From: Dehalococcoides mccartyi
GTDB lineage: Bacteria > Chloroflexota > Dehalococcoidia > UBA2979
Direction: 5' to 3'
NCBI GenBank assembly: GCA_945865925.1
Contig: CAMBFG010000004.1
Location: 172,659 to 236,658 of the forward strand
Length of the DNA stretch: 64,000 bases
The position numbers and the translations under genes were made by a program. Below the pieces are notes generated by a model that was not told where the DNA came from, ran no database searches, and worked only from the letters and a program-made list of their open reading frames with translations. Shown one piece after another: positions 25,158 through 34,646 of this stretch (positions are counted from its first letter, which is position 1; every line of letters begins with the position of its first letter).

Positions 25158-25949
25158 TTACGCCTCGGGCAGGGTGGCGACGGTGCCGGTGTCGCCTCGG
25201 GCGGCGGCGAGGTCGGCGCCAGCCTTCGCGCGCATGAACCCAGCGTCCGAGCCGAGGGTGACCATCTGGAAACCGGCCTTCAACCACTTCGTGGTGAACT
25301 CCAGCGAGCCGGTGTGCATCCCGGGCGCGACGCCGTGCTTCTTGCAGGCCGCCATGATCTCCATGCACACCTGCTGGTGGCCCTCGTCGCGGTTGTCGCC
25401 CGTCGGCTTCATGCCGAGGGCGTACGCGAGATCCGAGGGGCCCACGTACGCACAGTCGACGCCTGGCACCGAGAGGATGTCGTCGAGGTTGTCGATGCCC
25501 TCGCGCGTCTCGATCATCACGATCAGCGCGGTCTCGTCGTTGGCGTGGTCCTGGTAGTCGGCACCGGCGTACAGCGTCGCGCGCGCGGGGCCAGAGGAGC
25601 GCCCACCCATCGGCGGATACTTCGCGGCCCAGACGGCGCGCTCCGCCTCGGCGCGGTTGTTGATCAGCGGGACGACGACGCCATACGCCCCGGCATCGAG
25701 CACCTTGCCGATGATCGAGGGATCATTCCACGGCACGCGTACGAACGGCATCGTGTCGGTCGTGGAGATGGCCCGCATCATGTCGACCGCGTCCCCGTAG
25801 TCGATGATGCCGTGCTGCATGTCCACGCACAGCCAGTCGAAGCCCGCGTGACTGAGCGACTCCGTCGCGTGTGCCGAGGGGATCGAGAGCCATGCGCCAA
25901 TCGTGGACTTGCCCGCGCGCCAGGCTCGGAGGGTGGTGTTCGGTCGCAT
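25158..25949 (-). CDS. HpcH/HpaI family aldolase
   Basis: The 263-residue TIM-barrel protein shows the class II pyruvate aldolase motifs. WLCVDMQHGIIDY holds the base His-Asp region near residue 40, IVMIETREGIDN the metal Glu near 145 and YVGPSDLAYALG the metal Asp near 170. The family splits 4-hydroxy-2-oxo acids to pyruvate and an aldehyde with a divalent metal, though distant members act on malyl-CoA-like or sugar acids. It lies between the two hydroxyacid dehydrogenases, so it may feed or drain their keto acid. Confidence 0.88.
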   Translation of the reverse strand: MRPNTTLRAWRAGKSTIGAWLSIPSAHATESLSHAGFDWLCVDMQHGIIDYGDAVDMMRAISTTDTMPFVRVPWNDPSIIGKVLDAGAYGVVVPLINNRAEAERAVWAAKYPPMGGRSSGPARATLYAGADYQDHANDETALIVMIETREGIDNLDDILSVPGVDCAYVGPSDLAYALGMKPTGDNRDEGHQQVCMEIMAACKKHGVAPGMHTGSLEFTTKWLKAGFQMVTLGSDAGFMRAKAGADLAAARGDTGTVATLPEA

Positions 25950-25990
25950 GCGGAGCCGCCTTTCGTGCGGAGTGTCGAGGGTCGTCCAGG

Positions 25991-27004
25991 CTAGCGAAGC
26001 GGGCGCTTCGGCTTGACCTCGGCGCGGTTCGGGATGGTGGCGAACTCAGACGGCCACTTCCCCTGCATGAACGCGACGACCGTGTGGCCGACGCGTTCCT
26101 TGATCTGCTGGTTCGAGGCTTCCGAGTAGAACGCTGAGTGCGGTGTCAGCGCGACGTTGTCGAAGGCGAGCAGCGGCGAGTCCGTGCCCACCGGCTCCAC
26201 CTCGAAGACATCCATCCCCGCGCCCGCGATGCGTCCCTCGCGCAACGCCTCGACGAGTGCCGCTTCCTCGACGATTAGCCCGCGCGCGGTGTTCACGAGG
26301 ATGGCGGTGGGCTTCATCGCCGCAAAGGCGGCACGGTTGAACAGGTGGTGCGTCTCCGGCGTCAGCGGCGCATGCACCGTGATGTGGTCAGCCCGCGCCA
26401 GCAGTTCCTCGAACGTCGCGGCTCGCTCCACGCCGGCCTCGGCGAACACGGAAGCATCGAGGTACGGGTCGTAGGCGAGGACGTGCATGCCGAAGGCGCG
26501 CGCCCGCTGTGCGACCTGCCGCCCGATGGCGCCCAGCGCGACGATGCCGAGCGTCTGCCCGGTGATCGGCGGCACGACGGGCAGGCCGGGGCCTCGGTAC
26601 TGGCCGGTGCGCATCGCGCGGTCGTGGGGGAGCAATTTCCGCGCGACGGCGAGGAGCAGCATCATCGCGTGGTTGGCGACCTCCGGCTGGCAGAAGTCGG
26701 GGTAGTGCGCCACCACGACACCGTGCTCGGTGGCGGCCGGCACATCGAGCGAGTCGAGCCCGACGCCGTAGCGGATGATCAGTTCGAGGTCCGGCAACTG
26801 GTCGAGGACAGCACTCGTGATCTGCGCACCACCGACGAGGACGGCCTGCGCGTCCTGTAGCAACGCCACGCGCTCGTCCGTCGAGGCGGCCCGCTGGACG
26901 ACGACGCGGCCGCCGGCAGGCTCGATGATGGCGCGCTCCACCTCGAACCAGGCATGGTCATTGGATTCGGTCTGGATGGCGGTAAACGGGCGTTTGTCGG
27001 GCAT
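25991..27004 (-). CDS. D-2-hydroxyacid dehydrogenase (CtBP-like)
   Basis: The 337-residue product has the formate/D-glycerate dehydrogenase layout. An N-terminal substrate domain (ELIIRYGVGLDSLDVPAA) precedes the NAD domain (GIVALGAIGRQVAQRA, near residue 150). Catalytic Arg lies in VNTARGLIV, with Glu, then His in LTPHSAFYSEAS near 305. The cleft resembles C-terminal-binding proteins. It reduces a 2-keto acid to the D-hydroxyacid or the reverse. First gene of a four-gene operon with the aldolase, Ldh-type dehydrogenase and nuclease-like gene. Confidence 0.9.
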   Translation of the reverse strand: MPDKRPFTAIQTESNDHAWFEVERAIIEPAGGRVVVQRAASTDERVALLQDAQAVLVGGAQITSAVLDQLPDLELIIRYGVGLDSLDVPAATEHGVVVAHYPDFCQPEVANHAMMLLLAVARKLLPHDRAMRTGQYRGPGLPVVPPITGQTLGIVALGAIGRQVAQRARAFGMHVLAYDPYLDASVFAEAGVERAATFEELLARADHITVHAPLTPETHHLFNRAAFAAMKPTAILVNTARGLIVEEAALVEALREGRIAGAGMDVFEVEPVGTDSPLLAFDNVALTPHSAFYSEASNQQIKERVGHTVVAFMQGKWPSEFATIPNRAEVKPKRPLR

Positions 27005-27129
27005 GCGCGGGAGTATACCGGGGCGCCATCCGCCACCCGATCGAGGCCGCTCGAGCGCCGTTTCGAGGCGGATCACACGGGGTGCGCGGTGTACGATCGA
27101 TGCTGTGATCGCGCCATGAGGAGGCCCCG

Positions 27130-27330
27130 ATGAACGATATTCTGCACGCTCGGTTGACTGAGCATCTGGACCCGGACCACGAGTGTTCCCCACACAACGG
27201 GGGCTGTGACATGCCGCACTACATGATGAACTTCACCCTCCCGCACTACGTCGCGCAGTGGCCCGAAGCCTCCGACGCGCGCACACGGCTGGAAGACCTC
27301 CGCGAGTTGCGCGACCTCGAGGGCGAGTAG
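27130..27330 (+). CDS. Small Cys/His-rich protein of unknown function
   Basis: A 66-residue protein with a strong GAGGAGG ribosome site eight bases before the ATG. The central part, [17 protein letters not shown], holds two Cys and three His that could bind a metal, and PHY recurs in [11 protein letters not shown]. The C-terminal third is charged ([16 protein letters not shown]). A TACGAT box near 27090 may be the promoter. The ogt gene starts 27 bases later, so the two are probably one transcript. No family recognised. Confidence 0.55.
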   Translation: MNDILHARLTEHLDPDHECSPHNGGCDMPHYMMNFTLPHYVAQWPEASDARTRLEDLRELRDLEGE

Positions 27331-27356
27331 CCGAGGCCAGCCCCGGGAGACCTCGA

Positions 27357-27887
27357 ATGTCCCACGCCTGGTACGACCTGCTGGAGTCGCCCGTCGGCAT
27401 GCTGTTCGTCGGCGGGTCGCCGGCAGGCATCCACCGAGTCGAGTTCCTCGATGACCCGAGCCACGAGGGACGGCACGGCGTCCGGCTGTCGGTGGACGCC
27501 GACCTCCCAGCCCGCCGTGACGCCGAGGGCGCCGCAGCCGCCATCGAGCAGTTGCGGGAGTACTTCGCCAGCGCGCGCACGACGTTCGACCTGACGCTCG
27601 CGCCGCGCGGTACCGAGTTCCAGCGCCAGGTGTGGCTGGCGCTGCGGCCGATCCCCTACGGCGTGACCACCTCGTACGGCGCCATCGCGGCCTCGATCGG
27701 TCGCCCAACGGCGTCGCGGGCCGTGGGGGCCGCGAACGGGCAGAACCCGATCGCCATCGTGGTGCCGTGTCATCGCGTCATCGGTTCCACGGGCGCCCTC
27801 ACAGGCTACGGCGGCGGCATGGACCGCAAGCGCTGGCTCCTGCGGCACGAGGTGGCGCAGACCGCACAGCAGGCACGCGTCGCCTGA
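27357..27887 (+). CDS. ogt: Methylated-DNA--[protein]-cysteine S-methyltransferase
   Basis: The 176-residue product has the complete O6-alkylguanine transferase domain. It comprises [22 protein letters not shown] (helix-turn-helix and arginine finger region), [23 protein letters not shown] with the acceptor Cys in PCHRV near residue 140, and GALTGYGGG after it. It transfers the alkyl group from O6-methylguanine or O4-methylthymine to itself and is used once. ATG at 27357. It lies behind the small Cys/His protein, and the stop overlaps a possible CTG start of the next gene. Confidence 0.95.
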   Translation: MSHAWYDLLESPVGMLFVGGSPAGIHRVEFLDDPSHEGRHGVRLSVDADLPARRDAEGAAAAIEQLREYFASARTTFDLTLAPRGTEFQRQVWLALRPIPYGVTTSYGAIAASIGRPTASRAVGAANGQNPIAIVVPCHRVIGSTGALTGYGGGMDRKRWLLRHEVAQTAQQARVA

Positions 27888-28315
27888 GGCGACTGGCGGG
27901 GGAGCGATCTACGAACGAGCGCGCACTGTTCACGGCCGACCGCTGGTTCCGCACCCTCGGGGTGGGGGCCGTCATGGCGCTCGGCGCCACCGGCATCCTG
28001 CTGTTCGCCGAGGGAAACGCGTGGCGGGTGATCTTTGTGGTCGCCCACCTGGCGGCGCTGCTGGCGCTGGTGCCGCTGGGTGTCGTGCTGGTGCTGCGCG
28101 CGTACCGCCAGTCCGGTGGGCTGACCTCGATGGTCGCGCGCTACCCGGTGGTCGCCGTCCTGCTCGTCTGCCTCGCGGTGACGATTGTGGCGTCGCTGCT
28201 GAACTTCGATGGCAACCGCGAGGCGCGTCGTGTCGCGAACCTCGGCAGTGTCGCGCTCATCCTCGTGCTGGTCGTGCGTTACCTCCGCTGGGCGCGCACG
28301 CCGCGAGGCGACTAG
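27884..28315 (+). CDS. Four-helix membrane protein of unknown function; start uncertain
   Basis: The frame encodes four hydrophobic helices of about 20 residues: [57 protein letters not shown] and [18 protein letters not shown]. Helices are joined by short Arg/Lys-rich loops. No ATG or GTG lies between the ogt stop and residue 27 of this annotation. I use the CTG at 27884, which overlaps the ogt stop; a GTG at 27962 is the alternative and would cut off the plausible [10 protein letters not shown] segment. Co-transcribed with ogt. No family recognised. Confidence 0.55.
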   Translation: MRRLAGERSTNERALFTADRWFRTLGVGAVMALGATGILLFAEGNAWRVIFVVAHLAALLALVPLGVVLVLRAYRQSGGLTSMVARYPVVAVLLVCLAVTIVASLLNFDGNREARRVANLGSVALILVLVVRYLRWARTPRGD

Positions 28316-28319
28316 CGAC

Positions 28320-29816
28320 CTACGAAGCCCACCGCAGGAACGCCTCGGTGTCGGTGTCCTCCAGCACGCGGAGCGCGAGTGGCGGGTACGGGTAGAGTTC
28401 GCTCGCCTTCATCCGGCGTCCCACTTCGACGATGACCTCGAGGTGTTGCCGACGCAGTTCGCCCGGCGACCGCAGGCCGATGGCGCGGGTGACAACCATC
28501 AGGTCTTCCTGCACGGCACGGGCGTAGTTCGCCACGCGCGGCGCCTTCTCGAGTGGCACGAGCCCGCGCTGGCGCCACTTGCTCTGCGTCGCGACGCCGC
28601 TCGGGCAGGTGTTCTCGTGGCAGCGCAGCGCCTGGATACACCCGAGGGCGAAGAGGAACCCGCGCGCGACGTTCACGAGGTCTGCCCCGAGCGCGAGCGA
28701 TTGCGCCGCGTCCGCGCCGGTGATCGTGCGGCCGGCCGCGATGATCGTGATCCGGTCGCGCACGCCGTGACGTCGGTACGCGTCGTCCACCTCGATGATG
28801 GCATCGCGGAGCGGCAGCGCCATGTGGTCAGAGAGCGAGAGCGGCGCGGCACCCGTACCGCCCTCGGCACCGTCGACGGAGATGTAGTCCGGCCCGCGGC
28901 CGGAACGCGCGAGTTCGGCGGCGAGTTCGTCGACAAACCCGGCCGCGCCGATGGCGATCTTCACGCCGACCGGCACCGGCACCAGCGCGCGCATCTGCTC
29001 CACGAAGGCGATCAGGCCGGCGATGTCGTGAAACTCCGTGAAGCGGTTGGGTGACTGCGAGGCGTGACCCGCCGGGATCCCTCGGATGGCGGCGATCTCC
29101 TCGGTCACCTTCGCGGCGGGCAGGATGCCACCCTTGCCGGGCTTCGCACCCTGGCTCAGTTTCACCTCGAAGGCACGCACCTGCGGATGGCGACCCCACT
29201 CCTCGATCTTCGCCCAGTCGATCGCGCCGTCCGGCATGCGGACGCCGTACTTCGCGGGCCCGATCTGGAAGACGATGTCACCGCCGCCGGAGAGGTGATG
29301 CGGAGACAGCCCGCCCTCACCCGTGTTGATGTAGGCGTGCGCCTCGGCGGCCCCCTCAGCGAGGGCCTGCACAGCGGCGGCCGAAAGGGCCCCGAACGAC
29401 ATCGGCGCGATGTTCACGCGTGAGCGCACGACGAACGGCCGAGGCCGCGTCGGTCCGATGACGACCGGATACGGGTCCTCGGGTGCTTCCTCGTTCAGGG
29501 TGGGGAACGGCGAGGGCAGGAAGTGGAAACTGCCGGGCGCGGACGGGTCGTGCTGGGTGCCAAAGCCCACGGCGCTGTTGACGCCCTTCGCGTTCTGATA
29601 CACCCACGCACGCTGCGACCGGTTAAACGGACGCTCTTCGAGGTCGTTGGTCACGATGTACTGGCGCAGTTCCGGCCCGATGCGCTCCACGAGATAGCGC
29701 AGGCGCCCGACCAGTGGGTAGACGCGCCGGATCGCGTGATGACGCTGGGTCATGTCCTGCACCGTGAGGACAACCAGCAATCCAGTGACACCGGCCGCGA
29801 TCACCCAGACCAGCAT
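28320..29816 (-). CDS. FMN/3Fe-4S glutamate-synthase-like protein, membrane-anchored
   Basis: A 498-residue protein: one N-terminal helix (LVWVIAAGVTGLLVVL), then a domain homologous to the FMN-binding alpha/beta barrel of glutamate synthase. It has APMSFGALS near residue 138, INTGEGGLSPHH, GAKPGKGGILP, ISVDGAEGGTGAAPLS and the cluster motif CIQALRCHENTC with Cys spacing 5 and 4 as in the GltB 3Fe-4S site. There is no glutaminase domain and no GltD partner adjacent (a GltD-like gene is at 56293). The role may be glutamate synthesis from ammonia or another redox step at the membrane. Confidence 0.85.
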   Translation of the reverse strand: MLVWVIAAGVTGLLVVLTVQDMTQRHHAIRRVYPLVGRLRYLVERIGPELRQYIVTNDLEERPFNRSQRAWVYQNAKGVNSAVGFGTQHDPSAPGSFHFLPSPFPTLNEEAPEDPYPVVIGPTRPRPFVVRSRVNIAPMSFGALSAAAVQALAEGAAEAHAYINTGEGGLSPHHLSGGGDIVFQIGPAKYGVRMPDGAIDWAKIEEWGRHPQVRAFEVKLSQGAKPGKGGILPAAKVTEEIAAIRGIPAGHASQSPNRFTEFHDIAGLIAFVEQMRALVPVPVGVKIAIGAAGFVDELAAELARSGRGPDYISVDGAEGGTGAAPLSLSDHMALPLRDAIIEVDDAYRRHGVRDRITIIAAGRTITGADAAQSLALGADLVNVARGFLFALGCIQALRCHENTCPSGVATQSKWRQRGLVPLEKAPRVANYARAVQEDLMVVTRAIGLRSPGELRRQHLEVIVEVGRRMKASELYPYPPLALRVLEDTDTEAFLRWAS

Positions 29817-29967
29817 GACGCCCCCAAGCCGCCCTCCTGTTCCCCTCGGAGGACTCGCTTGCCCGAGACTATCGACGGCGTGCTCACCGAAGGTGATCGG
29901 GGTATTCCCTGACCGCGTCAGTCAGTCGCTGCTGAGTACCGATACGTGGCCTCAGAATCCAAGAGCC

Positions 29968-30693
29968 CTAACGCCATCCGTCCACGATCGGGAGCAGGTC
30001 GGCCAGCGTCTCGATGGTGGCGTCGGGCGTCACACCCTCGTAGGCGGGGACGCCGAGGTTCGGGCGATGGACACCGCGCATCCCCGCGCGCTGGGCACCG
30101 AAGACATCATCGAACAGCCGGTCGCCCACGTAGGCTGCCTCAGCTGCTTCGACTCCGAGCGTGTCGAGGGCATGACGGAACGCTTCGGGATGCGGCTTCA
30201 TGTGCATCATCTCGCTCGTGTAGCAGCGCGTGTCGATGTAGGGCGTGAGGCCGTCCCGCTCCAGGAAGCGCTCGTGATACGCCTGCGGCCAGTGGGTGTT
30301 CGACAGCAGGCCCACGCGCAGCCCTCGCTCCTTGAGCGCAGCCAGCGTCGGCCGTGCGTCCTCGAAATGGCGGATGTGCGGTGTCCACGTGTCGAGGTAG
30401 TGCGTACCCGTCTCGGCAATGATCGCCTCCGCGACGTCGATGCCGAGTTCACGCGTGGCCTCGCGGACGATGTCTGACAGGCCGTAAGCAAGCGCGTCGC
30501 CCGTTGTGCGCTCCCACATCCGTTCGTCGACACTCACGAGGCGTTCGAGGATCGCCTCGGCGCTGCGCCCGGAGTGCTTCGCGAGGTGGCCCGCCGCAAG
30601 CCTCCACATGTCAATCAGTTCGATGTTGGCGTACTCGGAGAGGGTGCCGCCCCAGTCGAAGATGACGGCACGCAGCGGAGGCCGGTCGCTCAC
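29968..30693 (-). CDS. HAD-superfamily hydrolase
   Basis: A 241-residue HAD protein: motif I VIFDWGGTLSE near residue 8-17, cap helices 18-115, motif II GLLSNTHW, motif III Lys in MKPHPEAF, motif IV YVGDRLFDDVFGA. In motif I the position usually holding the second Asp is Gly (DWG). The general acid/base is thus missing, a variant seen in several HAD subgroups. Substrate unknown, perhaps a phosphoglycolate-like ester. The GTG start overlaps the stop of the CNNM-type gene by four bases, so the two are coupled. Confidence 0.85.
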   Translation of the reverse strand: MSDRPPLRAVIFDWGGTLSEYANIELIDMWRLAAGHLAKHSGRSAEAILERLVSVDERMWERTTGDALAYGLSDIVREATRELGIDVAEAIIAETGTHYLDTWTPHIRHFEDARPTLAALKERGLRVGLLSNTHWPQAYHERFLERDGLTPYIDTRCYTSEMMHMKPHPEAFRHALDTLGVEAAEAAYVGDRLFDDVFGAQRAGMRGVHRPNLGVPAYEGVTPDATIETLADLLPIVDGWR

Positions 30694-31949
30694 GCCTCGC
30701 CCTCCGCAGGGACGCGCTCGATGGCGACCTCTGTAATGCGCCGCTCGTCTGCGGTCCTCACGGTGAAGCGGTAGCCGAGGTAGTCCACGTATTCGCCGAC
30801 AGCGGGGAAGCGCCGCAAGAGCGCGAGGACAAGGCCCGCGACGGTGTTCGCCTCGATCTCCTCGAAGTCGAGGTCGAGGTCGCTTTCGAGGTCGGCGAGC
30901 AGCATGGCACCGTCGACAACGTTGCGACCCTCGGCGGTCACCGGGGTCTCCTCCGCCTCGAAGCCGGACTCGGAGCGGAGTTCGCCCAGGACCTCCTCCA
31001 TGATGTCCTCGATCGTCACGAGGCCGGAGGTCGCCCCGAACTCGTCCACGAGCATCACCATGTAGGACGCGCTCGCCTGCATCACATCGAGGACGCGGGC
31101 GATCGAGGCGTGCTCGGACTCGAACGGGACGGTGCGCATGAGGTCGCGCGCGCGCCGGCCGGAGGCACCGCGCACCTGAGCGGCGTTCAGGTCAGACACG
31201 TGCAGGTAGCCGACGACGCGGTCGGGCGAGCCATCGAACACCGGGAGCCGCAGGAATCCAGCCTCCGCGAGCGCCTGAGCGACCTCGGACGCGGGCGCGG
31301 CGGCGTCCACGGCGACCATGTCCACGCGCGGCACCATGATCTCCTGCACCTGGCGGTGCTGCAGCGTCAGCGCTCCCAGCAGGTGCTCCGACGCCTCCTC
31401 CTCCAGTGACCCGGACTCCGCACCGAGGCGGATCGCGGTGCGGAGCTCAGCAGCAGTGAGCGCGGCGTCAGCATCCTCGATCCCACCACCGAAGAGACGG
31501 AGCGCACCGCGCGCGACCAGATCGAGTAGCGATGACGCCGGGCGGGTCACGATGACCCAGATGGTCATCGGCCAAACGAAGATGCGGCTAATCGTGAAGG
31601 CGTGCGACAGCGCGAGCGTCTTTGGGCCCGCCTCCCCGAAGACGACCAGTCCGAGGGCCACCACTAGCGTGGCGATGATGATGGCGCGACCGTCGTCCGT
31701 GATCAGTTGCGTCATCAGCGCTGTACCGACGGACGCCGTTGCCGTGTTGGCAATGTTCTGCCCGAGCAGGATCGCGGAGAGCAGCCGCCGAGGGCGTTCG
31801 ACCAGTGCCTGGACACGTGCAGCACCCGGGACACGCTCGGACACCATGTGTGCGAGGCGCATGCGCTGGAGCGAGAGGAAGGCGGTTTCGGCGGAGGCAA
31901 AGAACGCGGAGAGCGCGACCAGCACCACCAACAGGATGACGTAGGTCAC
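30690..31949 (-). CDS. CNNM/CorC-type membrane transport protein (hemolysin family)
   Basis: A 419-residue protein: N-terminal DUF21 domain with about four membrane helices (VILLVVLVALSAFFASAETAFLSL to TIWVIVTRPASSLL). Two CBS domains follow (about 205-320; HRQVQEIMVPRVDMVAVDAA is the first), then a C-terminal CorC_HlyC domain (ADLESDLDLDFEEIEANTVAG). Relatives export Mg2+ or Co2+ with Na+. Start chosen is the GTG at 31949 (VTYVILL); another GTG lies 27 bases upstream. Coupled to the HAD gene downstream. Confidence 0.88.
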   Translation of the reverse strand: MTYVILLVVLVALSAFFASAETAFLSLQRMRLAHMVSERVPGAARVQALVERPRRLLSAILLGQNIANTATASVGTALMTQLITDDGRAIIIATLVVALGLVVFGEAGPKTLALSHAFTISRIFVWPMTIWVIVTRPASSLLDLVARGALRLFGGGIEDADAALTAAELRTAIRLGAESGSLEEEASEHLLGALTLQHRQVQEIMVPRVDMVAVDAAAPASEVAQALAEAGFLRLPVFDGSPDRVVGYLHVSDLNAAQVRGASGRRARDLMRTVPFESEHASIARVLDVMQASASYMVMLVDEFGATSGLVTIEDIMEEVLGELRSESGFEAEETPVTAEGRNVVDGAMLLADLESDLDLDFEEIEANTVAGLVLALLRRFPAVGEYVDYLGYRFTVRTADERRITEVAIERVPAEGEA

Positions 31950-32024
31950 TTCTGACTCCGACCACCGTGAGCCCACGGCGGCTACCCGTAGCGTAGCAGA
32001 GGCCCTCGGCAGGCTCCGGCGGCG

Positions 32025-32867
32025 TCAGGCAGGCTTCGAGGCGCGCAGCGAGTACGTCAGCGGTACGCGGTCACGGCCCTCGGGCAGGACGTACGTCCTC
32101 GGGTCGTCGCCGGGCACCATCCACGGCAGCGCCTGCCACGGCACCTCGCGGTGCTCGTGGACGAAGTCGAGGTGCAGGCCGGCCTGCAGCAGCGCGTCGA
32201 TGGTTTCGCCGAGGCCGTGGTTCCATTCGTAGGAGACGGGCGCCTCAATGAGCAGCGGCCCGTCCGTGTACGTCTGCGCGTCATCCGCCACGAACCCGGG
32301 CTCGACGGTCTCGAAGTACGGGTATTTCACGACCAGCGCGCCGGCCGACTTGTCGTCCAGCGACCACAACATCGGGTGGCACTCGACGATGTAGAACACG
32401 CCACCGGGCGCGACGCACGCGGCGACCGAGCGCGCCCAGGCCCTGATATCCGGTAGCCAGTTCAGCGCCCCGATGCCCGTGTACACAACGTCGAACGTCT
32501 CCCCGCCGAGTGCCTGGGGGGCGTCGTACACGTTCGCCTCGACGAAGCGGGAACCCTTGATACCCGCGCGCGCGGCGAGGTCGCGCGCGGCCTCGATCGC
32601 AGCGCCGGAAAGGTCGAGGCCCGTCACGGTCGCGCCAAGGCGTGCCCAGTTCAGCGTGTCCATACCGAAATGGCACTGGAGATGTAACAGTCGCTTACCT
32701 CGCACGTCGCCCATCTCCTCGCGCTCGATGCGCGTGAGGTGCTTCGTACCTGCGAGGAAGCCGGGCAGGTCGTAGCCCTGCGAGGCGACGTGGATCGGTA
32801 CGCGCTCGTCCCAGTTGGCGCGATTGCCCTCGAAGTAGCGGTCGTATTCAGGCCCCGGTCGGGTCAT
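32025..32867 (-). CDS. Class I SAM-dependent methyltransferase
   Basis: A 280-residue protein with a Rossmann methyltransferase core. LLHLQCHFGMDTLNWA is motif I near residue 60, VTGLDLSGAAIEAA holds the acidic ribose contact, VVYTGIGALNWL motif IV and VFYIVECHPML strand 5. The C-terminal half (WNHGLGETIDALLQAGLHLDFVHEHR) is a small-molecule type arrangement. The substrate cannot be told. It lies eight bases from an alpha/beta hydrolase gene and shares its direction, so the pair may act together. Confidence 0.85.
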   Translation of the reverse strand: MTRPGPEYDRYFEGNRANWDERVPIHVASQGYDLPGFLAGTKHLTRIEREEMGDVRGKRLLHLQCHFGMDTLNWARLGATVTGLDLSGAAIEAARDLAARAGIKGSRFVEANVYDAPQALGGETFDVVYTGIGALNWLPDIRAWARSVAACVAPGGVFYIVECHPMLWSLDDKSAGALVVKYPYFETVEPGFVADDAQTYTDGPLLIEAPVSYEWNHGLGETIDALLQAGLHLDFVHEHREVPWQALPWMVPGDDPRTYVLPEGRDRVPLTYSLRASKPA

Positions 32868-32874
32868 TCGCGCA

Positions 32875-33672
32875 TCAAGACGTGAGGCCGCGCTGGCGCA
32901 AGAAGTCGAGCAGGATCGCACGGAACTCGTCCGGCGCCAGGCGGTACACGCCGTGCCCGGCCTCCGGAAGGATCTCGAGGCGGGCCCCCGGGATCAGCCG
33001 CGAGAGGATCACCGAACCACCCACTCCCGCGACGGCGTCCTTGCCGCCCGCCACGACGAGTGTCGGCATGTCGATCTTCGAGAGGTACGGCGTCATCGGG
33101 TGCTCGCGCAGGCCGGCGACGGCGCGCGACTGCGCCACGTAGGAATCGAGGTGCTCCGGCTTCACCTGCGGCGTCGCGGCCGGCGCAGCACCGACGGTGG
33201 CGTGGCCTGCGAACGCGGGCTCCATCGTCTTGCCCGCGAGCGCTGCCGGGCCGAGGCGCGCGACCTCGCCGCGCATGTACCAGTTGTCGCTCGCCTTCGG
33301 GTTGCTCTCGCTGGAGGAGGAGTCGAGGACGATCGCGGCGCACATTTCGGGGTAGTCGAGCGCGAAGCGCTGCACGACGACACCACCCCATGAGACGCCC
33401 ATCACGACGGCCTGGGTGACATCGAGTTTCTTCAGCAGCCGCGCAAGGTCGCCTGCGTACGCCGGGAGCGAGTACTTGGCGGACGCTCCAGAGCGGCCCA
33501 GACCTCGATTGTCCCACGAGATGGTGCGGAAATGCTGCGCGTACCAGTCCATGTCATCGCGCTCGAAGCCCTGACCGTTGCTGCCGAGGCCGTGGCAGAA
33601 GACGAAGGTGAGGGGGCCGGAGCCGCGCACCTCGTAGTGGATGCTGGCGTCGCCGAGGTCCATCAATGGCAT
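32875..33672 (-). CDS. Alpha/beta hydrolase
   Basis: A 265-residue alpha/beta hydrolase. The oxyanion region is FVFCHGLGSNGQG. Nucleophile Ser lies in GVSWGG near residue 95, acid Asp probably in VVAGGKDAV near 210, and His in PEAGHGVY near 243. The closest general type is 3-oxoadipate enol-lactonase or haloperoxidase-like esterases, but no substrate follows from this. The ATG at 33672 (MPLMDLGD) gives a family-typical start; the longer open frame is non-coding in appearance. Confidence 0.85.
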   Translation of the reverse strand: MPLMDLGDASIHYEVRGSGPLTFVFCHGLGSNGQGFERDDMDWYAQHFRTISWDNRGLGRSGASAKYSLPAYAGDLARLLKKLDVTQAVVMGVSWGGVVVQRFALDYPEMCAAIVLDSSSSESNPKASDNWYMRGEVARLGPAALAGKTMEPAFAGHATVGAAPAATPQVKPEHLDSYVAQSRAVAGLREHPMTPYLSKIDMPTLVVAGGKDAVAGVGGSVILSRLIPGARLEILPEAGHGVYRLAPDEFRAILLDFLRQRGLTS

Positions 33673-33722
33673 GGGATCGTCCCTTCCGCACGCGCTCAGA
33701 TGCAGCGTGCGCCGGGTGGGTT

Positions 33723-34646
33723 CTACGCCTCGCCGTGCGCCCCTGCAACCGCGCACTCCCGCTCCACCAGCGCCAGATACGCCTCGCGCAGCCGAGCCAC
33801 GACCGGTGGCTCCGAGGCCGGCGCGCGCCACGCGACGGCGACCGGTGAAGCGGGTGGGGCACCCTCGACGCTCGCGACGGAAGTCGGCCCCGCGATGCTG
33901 TTCGTCAACAGCACCGCGTCCGCGCGCACGAGGTCACCCAGCGCGATCCGGCGCTCTGCAACCGGGACATCGAGGGCCCGCGCAACCTCGATTACTGCGG
34001 CGCGGGTAATGCCCGCGATTGGGCCGGCCTCGATCGGTGGCGTCACGAGGACGCCATCGAGCAGCACGAACAGGTTGGCGGCCGCAGCCTCGGCGACATC
34101 GCCCGCGTGGTTGAGCAGCAGCGCGTCGTCGGCACCAGCCAGCCGCGCCTCGCGCCTCGCGAGGAGGTAGGCGAGGAAGTTCGCCGTCTTCGCGTCGCTC
34201 AGCGGGCGGTGCTCGTCCAGCCGCACCGAGACCACGCGCAGCCGAGGCGCGCTCGGTGCAGCCGCCGGCAACGCGTCGGCGGTGAGCGTCATCAGCGGCG
34301 CGTGGGCCGCCTCGAGGTTCGGCGCGCGGCCTGACCCCGCGCTCACCACGAGCCGCAGCGAGGCGTCCCTCAGGCCGTTCGCCGCAAGTGTGGCATCGAT
34401 GGCGGCACGAGCGGCCTCGAACGGCGGGGGCTCGACGCCCATCCCACGCAAGCCGCGCGCGAGGCGGTCGAGGTGCGCTTGCAAGCGGAACACGCGGCCG
34501 TGGCGCGCGAGCATCGTCTCGAACATGGCAGCGCCGTAGCGCGTGGCGAAGTCGTCCAGCGGCACTGTCGCCTGGTCGCGTGGGACGAGGCGGTCGCCCA
34601 CCCACGCCATCGAGGGCGGCGCAGGCTGCCCAGGCGTCGCGGTCAC
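33723..34646 (-). CDS. pabC: Aminodeoxychorismate lyase-like PLP aminotransferase (class IV)
   Basis: A 307-residue class IV PLP protein. TRYGAAMFETMLARHG opens the fold, the Schiff-base Lys lies in SDAKTANFLAYLLARR near residue 150, and the phosphate-binding turn is GPIAGITRAAVIE near 220. PabC releases pyruvate from 4-amino-4-deoxychorismate to give p-aminobenzoate for folate; branched-chain or D-amino-acid transaminases share the fold. Its GTG start overlaps the pabB stop (GTGA), which supports the PabC reading. Residue evidence alone would not separate the family members. Confidence 0.8.
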   Translation of the reverse strand: MTATPGQPAPPSMAWVGDRLVPRDQATVPLDDFATRYGAAMFETMLARHGRVFRLQAHLDRLARGLRGMGVEPPPFEAARAAIDATLAANGLRDASLRLVVSAGSGRAPNLEAAHAPLMTLTADALPAAAPSAPRLRVVSVRLDEHRPLSDAKTANFLAYLLARREARLAGADDALLLNHAGDVAEAAAANLFVLLDGVLVTPPIEAGPIAGITRAAVIEVARALDVPVAERRIALGDLVRADAVLLTNSIAGPTSVASVEGAPPASPVAVAWRAPASEPPVVARLREAYLALVERECAVAGAHGEA

